Below, one piece after another: positions 58,548-64,000 of a DNA stretch of 64,000 nt (the first letter of the stretch is position 1; each line of letters begins with the position of its first letter). Made by a program: the position numbers and the translations under genes. Origin of the DNA: Epiperipatus broadwayi (lineage: Eukaryota; Onychophora; Udeonychophora; Euonychophora; Peripatidae); assembly GCA_028023455.1 (NCBI GenBank), contig JAQFVV010012405.1, forward strand, positions 8,659,291-8,723,290, given 5' to 3'. A model generated the notes under the pieces. That model made no database searches and was not told where the DNA came from. It was given only the letters and a program-made list of their open reading frames with translations.

Positions 58548-61380
58548 TATTATTTACTATCCCAAGTATCAGCAAGAAAACTTAGAACCAAATGGCCATG
58601 ATTATTGGAGACTATTGTGTATATAAATATATTACATTTAATTGATATTTTCTTTCTTTCTTCTACAAAATGATGGTAGCTAATGCATTTAACTTTCAAA
58701 ATACAATAATTTTATATCATTTTCTTCAAATACTATTATAAAAATATGTATGCTGAATAGTTTGCATAATTATCTTTTCTTCTATCAGTTATAATGTTAT
58801 CTTTCAAAAATTGACATTATTTTCTTCACCATTAGCTCATATAAGAAATGTTGAGTATGTTTAAAAAGAAAGATTGGTATACATCCAGTTTTTTTATTAT
58901 AGTACTGTATAATTATCTGAAAGGCATTAATTGTTTTAAATCATTTTTTTTTTCGGAACAGGATATATATTTGGACTATTTATATATGGGATAGAAAGTG
59001 GAAAATAGGTTTATATTTTTTATTTAATTAGGATTGCTAGTGCTATATGTCAAAACTTTTATCTACTGTATATATAGACTTTGTAAATATGAACTTTTTT
59101 ATACTTCGATCATCCATTTTATTACACACACATTAACACAAGAATAAAGACATCTGAAAAAGACAAGTAACTATCAAGATGCATTTCTGTATGAATCAAT
59201 ATTTTTCACTTGGCCCAAGTCACCATTTCTTGCATGCCATCATCTTTGTTCACAGTGCTGATTGGACAGAAATGTGACTTAAGGGTTATTTGCCTTTTTC
59301 ATGCTTTTAAAATATGTATGGTGCAATGGGAGTTTTAAATATATCTAAGGTATTACGCTTAAGAACAGGTGTATTAAACTTTATTTAAGTTTATATTTTA
59401 GACTAAAAATGATACAATAATCTCTAGTCAAATTAAGGGTTAATAATAATCATTATTATATTTATCTAAAGATATTTTCAAGCGTATGACTGTAAGAAAT
59501 TTGGCACTTGCAAAGCAAATTGCAATAATTTTATATTTTTTGTATATAGACCTGTTTTAAGTGTGCTTATTTTCACAGACACACTTTTGTAAATTTAAAA
59601 TTCATTAATATTCTGCTTTAATGTCATTATCAGTTTATCAATAATTGATGATAAGAAACAAGAACAACAAACAAATATAAAAAGTGGTTATTATATGAGT
59701 TTTATTATTTCTGATTGTAATTGGCCTTGCTAGCTTGTAATCACGATAGGAATATTTAATTTTTTATTTTTTTAAAATTTTCTCAGTATTTTTTGATTAA
59801 AACTTTAAAAAATTATCTTGGTTAATAACGAAAATTTAAATTTTTGTAAATGTTAACAGTTATAACAGCTCAGGATATAATTTTTAGGTTATCTGTGTGA
59901 ACTGTTTTATTCTACCCTCAAATCATTTGAAAGTACCTTTGGGGGGGGGGGATATAGGTTTATCTAATAGTGATTAGTGTATCTTCCTACCAACTTCACA
60001 ATTAGGTATTTGAGTCTAGATCAAGTAAAACATGAATATTATTTCAAGTTGCAAATAGGTATAGAATTTTCTTCTAGGCGATAAGTCCATAGCCAATCTA
60101 TTGGAAAATGGAAATATTATTAGATAAAAAATAGTTTCAAAAATGTTTGGGGGTGGTTGGGTAATTGTTGTGGCTGTTTTTGAAAAAAAAAAAAAAATAA
60201 TGTGGTTTTTTCTTTTTTTAAAAAAAAATATTTTATGGGCCATGAACACATCATTTATTGTTATATAGCATCCTCTCCCCACCACCGAAAAATATGTACA
60301 AGTACCTTCTGCCAAAATGATGTTCTCCTCACCACCGAAAAATTTGGACCTTCTGCCAAAATTATTTACACATAAAAAAAAAAGCTTTATGCAAACTATA
60401 TTTTACTGAATATCATGTGGATATTTTATATGCAATGTATACTAATTTTATCTTCTTCACAAAGTGTATTATCATCTTATCTTTCTTTAAGCATTGATAA
60501 AATTATAAAAAAAATCAAACAATATTTTTTCTTTTTTTTTTTACTTTTTTCAATGCTTATTTTATTAAATTAATTAATTCATCTGACAATTTCGATTGCC
60601 CAGCAACCTTCCTCAGAGCTACAAAACTTATTTAAACATGTAAATATACAAATATATAATCATATAAACATATGACTCATTTTTTACATATGGAGATTTT
60701 GGGATAAAAATACTTGATTTATTTAGGATTGGAATAATAATGACAAATTATAAATTTAGAACAGGTAAAAATTAGTTATAAAAAAATCAAAAGAGGGAGA
60801 GCTAGGATATAACATTAAAAGAACTTGCTGAGCGGGCATGATTATTTTGTGTTGAAAACTAAATTTAATTTTTTTTTCTTATGTGATTAATCATCTGAGA
60901 TGATCAATATAAAGGCTGTTTGCTTGTGGTATGAAAGTGAGGAGTAAATTGTGATCAAGAGAGATAGATTTATTTGAATTTGGAAAGATAAGGAATTGTT
61001 AACGTTTAGAAAGAATTTCATTCGCAATTTTAAATTTAGAAGTTTTTTTAAAAAAAAAATTATTTTGTTGAATGTGTGTTAATGTAAGGATATTTTATAA
61101 CTAAGTTATATGTAAGATTAGTTGTTTTTTGAGTAAATTTGCTACTAAAGATTTTTTTAAATTTAAGAACAGTGATTTATTTGAGGAAAAAGATAATGTT
61201 TTGGAGGCCTAAGGTCAGAAAACACATTGTTATTGATTGATCGTTTTTGAAATAAAGTTTTTATCTTTCCGTGCAAGGGGTTTGAAGAGCAGGAGAGGAA
61301 GTATAAAGTCAAATATAGAGTAGGTGACTTGGAAAATAAGAAATATGGATTGCATTTGTATTTCACAAAATCGAACATGA
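58548..61380. other. Intronic or intergenic sequence with homopolymers
   Basis: A 10-G run is at 59941-59950 and A and T runs at about 60182-60230. At 60271-60355 a roughly 57-bp piece (CTCxCCACCACCGAAAAAT ... ACCTTCTGCCAAAAT) is tandemly duplicated. No gene or known element is recognised. Confidence 0.5.
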
Positions 61381-61390
61381 AAAAAAATAT

Positions 61391-61413
61391 ATGGCGGCAC
61401 GCCAAGATAGGAA
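61391..61413 (+). promoter_or_regulatory. Candidate YY1-type start-site motif and possible first coding exon
   Basis: AAATATATGGCGGCACGCC contains ATGGCGGC, the core often seen at animal translation or transcription starts. From that ATG the frame reads MAARQDR and then AA|gtaatttt, a good splice donor in phase 2. Several CpGs lie around it in a CpG-poor region. No protein family can be named from seven residues. Could be chance. From about 61414 to 62130 nothing else is seen. Confidence 0.2.
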
Positions 61414-62149
61414 GTAATTTTAAATCTTTTTACGATTGTTTTGGTACAGTCATCGGTATGTTTATAAAAGTATTGACTCTTACATACCTTCGAAAGATTA
61501 CTTTAATTTCAATCCTTCACGCCACTCCCAGAAAGAAAAGATTAATTCCCCCTTCTGAAAGGATATGTAAGGCCAATAATGATATGAAATATAATGAAAC
61601 AAACAACTGTAATAGAAATAAACACTCCAATGACCAAAGATTTAAATCCCAATAAGTGAGTATCCCATATGCCAACTCAGCGTTCTCTTAACTAAAACTT
61701 GTGCAATTTTCTAAGTGTTTTTTATTTTTCCATTAAAGAAATGAATACAAATAAAGTATGAAAGCAGTGAGGCAATTTTATAATTATTAAACAAATGTTT
61801 ATTGAATCCTGTATCCCTTCACCAATTACCAAGATAAATACAATAATAATAAACCCAATGCATAATAAATAACATACAATATATATATATGAGTCTATTA
61901 TAGTTATTTTAATAAAGAAAATGTAAAAATATAAAACATAAAAAAAAGAATTAACTAGTGAGAAAGTGGTCTGAGAATCATAAACTCGCATACGAATATA
62001 TTTCGTAAACACTGAATAGTAATTAAAATATCTTAATGAAAGAAATACACAAATAAAAGATATATATTATACATTGTTATATATATGAAATTACTAGAAT
62101 AAAAATACTGCTATTAAGAATACCACATAAAGTCTCTATCGTACTTCTC

Positions 62150-62640
62150 TGGGTTTTGAGTAGGCCATGTATCTGTTCATCCAGGACGGCAGGGACTTCC
62201 CTTTAACATGGCCTCATTCGGCAGCTTTCATAAGCATTTGGTGGCTGGATTCAAGAGACATTTCTGATGTTGTTCAACAGTTTTCACGATCATTTGATGG
62301 CTGGATTCAGGAGACATTTCTGATGGCAGGAGCGGAGCTGGGCAGGCGCACTGACTGGGGGTTCCTACCCCATGACCATTTCACTGACGCGAGTACATTT
62401 GTGCTTGAGGTTTAATCATAAATTTCCTCTTTGGTTAACGATTATCAACTAACAGTAGTGCTTTCTTTTTGGTTTCTACAGCACTGGTAATGGTTCTCTT
62501 TTACTTTGGGTTTTCAAATACCAACACCTTCCCATAAACACAGTTCTATACCACCCTCATAATAATTGGCTAGTTGGAAACCATCTTGAAGTTTACATCA
62601 GTGTGATATAAGAGGAATAACTAGAAGTAGCACAGCTGAC
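62150..62640. repeat. GC-richer segment with a 56-bp-spaced duplication
   Basis: CATTTGGTGGCTGGATTCAA-GAGACATTTCTGATG at 62236 recurs as CATTTGATGGCTGGATTCAG-GAGACATTTCTGATG at 62291. An 82-codon frame (62167-62415) spans both, but one repeat is read in another frame (WWLDSRDIS against DGWIQETFLM). This argues against selection on the protein. Base composition is distinctly higher in GC than the surroundings, so it may be foreign repeat sequence. 62641-63546 shows nothing else. Confidence 0.45.
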
Positions 62641-63546
62641 TGTCTGCCTCTGTATGTTCTGCTCCAACTGTCTAAGTTTAAACAAGCAAGTTCAGATAAA
62701 TCCAATAAGTTAACATGAATGATTGACTGCTTCAGTGAGTGAGTGGTTGACTTAGCGACTGTTTGAATGCCTGTGCCTGATTGAATCCCTCCAAACTGAT
62801 GAACAGCATATATATATAACCCTCCTCATTACAATCCCAATTTAGGTACCCCTCTGAAAAACATTTAATTAGCTAATTTTGTTAATGGATCCATAGACTG
62901 CATGAAGCATTCCTATGAAATCCACTAATTAATCTCAAGAATTTTTATTTTTAATTAAATTGATTATCTACTATGACCATTATCTGATTCAACACACACA
63001 AAAAAAAAATGACCGATACAAGATATTTTCTGATAATCAGATTACACTTAAAATATATTTTTAATTAAATTAGATATATTTCCCCACCTGCATTAACAAA
63101 AATTTCAACAAACTCTTTTGTCAAGTTGAAATATTTGATAATTAAAAAAAAAAGAAACAAAATTACTTATCTACTAAAAATATAATTGCCTCTAGGCTTT
63201 TCTTAAATTTAGAACAATGACTTTATAGAGAAAAATAACTAGTAAAACTTTTGATTTTAAACATTACATATTTATTGGAACATTTAAATATTTCCATTTC
63301 CCTTTCTTTTTATAAGCATTTAACAACAAAAAAAATATAAATACAGATTACTACATCTTTGTGTTTATTTACAAAACAAAAAAATTAACATAAAAATTTA
63401 TTATAAGCATATAGCTAATATGCTAACACATCGAATTATAAATTATAAGCCTTAATTATTGGTTTTTCTTGTGTGTGTGATTATATGATATATCCACAGA
63501 CATCTCTCACTTATTTTATAACCTGACTTAATTTTAACTTATATAG

Positions 63547-64000
63547 ATGGTATACACACACGCTTTAAGCCATTTTCTTATGAAATACTATCTTATACTT
63601 GGCCATACAAAGTGTGCCTGTCATAATATATATAATCGTCAGAAAGAAATTAGGCATGCTATGGTAGAGTATGCCATATGTGATGAGGTTTATCACTTGA
63701 AATGTTTAAATAAGACTAAGAAGGATGTAACAGGTTTATGGTTATGTAGACAGTGTGTAAATGTGATAAAAGAAGCAAAAAAATGGTTTCTAAGTGTAGA
63801 TAGCTTGAAGAGAAAGTCAGGAGAAATGGAGTAAAATGTAGTTGAGGAAGACAGGATAGAGTATGTTTTTAGTGGAGTGACAAGAGATATGGATGAAAAA
63901 ATAGGTAATGCAATGGAGATGGTTAGCCAAAGAATAAGTAAGTTAGAGGAAGAGGTAAAGAATGTAGAAACAAAATTAAAATCATTAGAGATGAAGTGTG
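63547..64000 (+). pseudogene. LINE ORF1 with PHD-like finger and coiled coil, cut by window edge
   Basis: The frame 63547-63834 encodes a PHD-like zinc finger: KCACHNIYNRQKEIRHAM, VEYAICDEVYHLKC, then GLWLCRQC. The C-x1-C pair, the lone C, the H-x2-C and the last C-x2-C are visible. The third ligand Cys of a standard PHD is replaced (EYA instead of a Cys), so the finger is probably impaired. A TAA at 63832-63834 interrupts it, but the same frame continues open to 64000 with RIEYVFSGVTRDMDEKI and then heptad-rich SQRISKLEEEVKNVETKLKS, a coiled coil. A PHD finger plus coiled coil is known for ORF1 proteins of CR1/L2-type LINEs. The element's ORF2 would lie outside the window. Confidence 0.7.

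Larger units (their letters stand above)
27849..64000 (+). other. Probable TBCA intron 2 (at least 36 kb, open to the right)
   Basis: Starts gtaggt after exon 2. No plus-strand segment resembling the C-terminal half of TBCA could be recognised by eye in the rest of the window. The content is mobile elements and AT-rich sequence listed separately. A missed short exon cannot be excluded. Confidence 0.55.

Noticed and set aside
61329-61655. 108-codon open frame with basic C-terminus.
   Set aside because: No family resemblance and low-complexity NNCNRNKHSND end. It overlaps the candidate ATGGCGGC site in another frame.
62167-62415. 82-codon frame in the GC-richer block as a gene.
   Set aside because: The internal duplication is read in two different frames, there is no family motif, and no supporting splice sites were evident.

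Overview
This window is animal (metazoan) nuclear DNA. It is very AT-rich, has GT-AG spliced exons, APE-type LINE retrotransposons, tRNA-derived SINEs with A-tails, and hAT and pogo/Tigger-like DNA transposons. The species cannot be fixed from the sequence; a large-intron invertebrate (for example a chelicerate, cephalopod or cnidarian) is an inference. There are no bacterial-type operons.

Host genes lie at the left end. A single-exon NAT8/camello-like N-acetyltransferase is on the minus strand (390-1067). Head-to-head with it, 199 bases away, is the gene for tubulin-binding cofactor A (TBCA) on the plus strand. TBCA exon 1 (1267-1316) and exon 2 (27743-27848) are separated by a 26.4-kb intron, and the splice phases join perfectly (AG|G = Arg). 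No third exon was recognised, so intron 2 probably covers the rest of the window. Almost everything after position 1316 is therefore best read as intron filled with mobile elements.

Intron 1 (1317-27742) holds a decayed minus-strand LINE (about 2150-4260), small tandem repeats and a tRNA-Gly-derived SINE (12003-12091). It also holds a degenerate minisatellite array (about 13625-20000) split by an RTE-type LINE. That LINE (15767-19098) has an inverted 5' part (twin priming) and a second RTE nested inside it. These are followed by a minus-strand CCHC-type LINE (20765-24030), a small TIR element, a 370-bp duplication and a long palindromic foldback (about 27022-27383).

Intron 2 (27849 to the end) holds a hAT element with matching ends and 8-bp target duplication (31516-34255), a triple tandem of a half-foldback element (34731-35368), and a LINE whose 923-codon reading frame is broken by one stop (36361-39309). 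Next come a 70-bp near-perfect palindrome (40064-40133), several SINE copies, a nested LINE/SINE/RTE complex (44690-46900), and a minus RTE interrupted by a 1-kb TIR-like insert (49030-52470). A TA-flanked Tigger-like element (53263-54587), a foldback (56510-56770) and a PHD-plus-coiled-coil LINE ORF1 running off the right edge complete it.

The most notable items are structural: exceptional nesting and inversion of retroelements, several palindromic element families, and a minisatellite array that continues on both sides of a large insertion.
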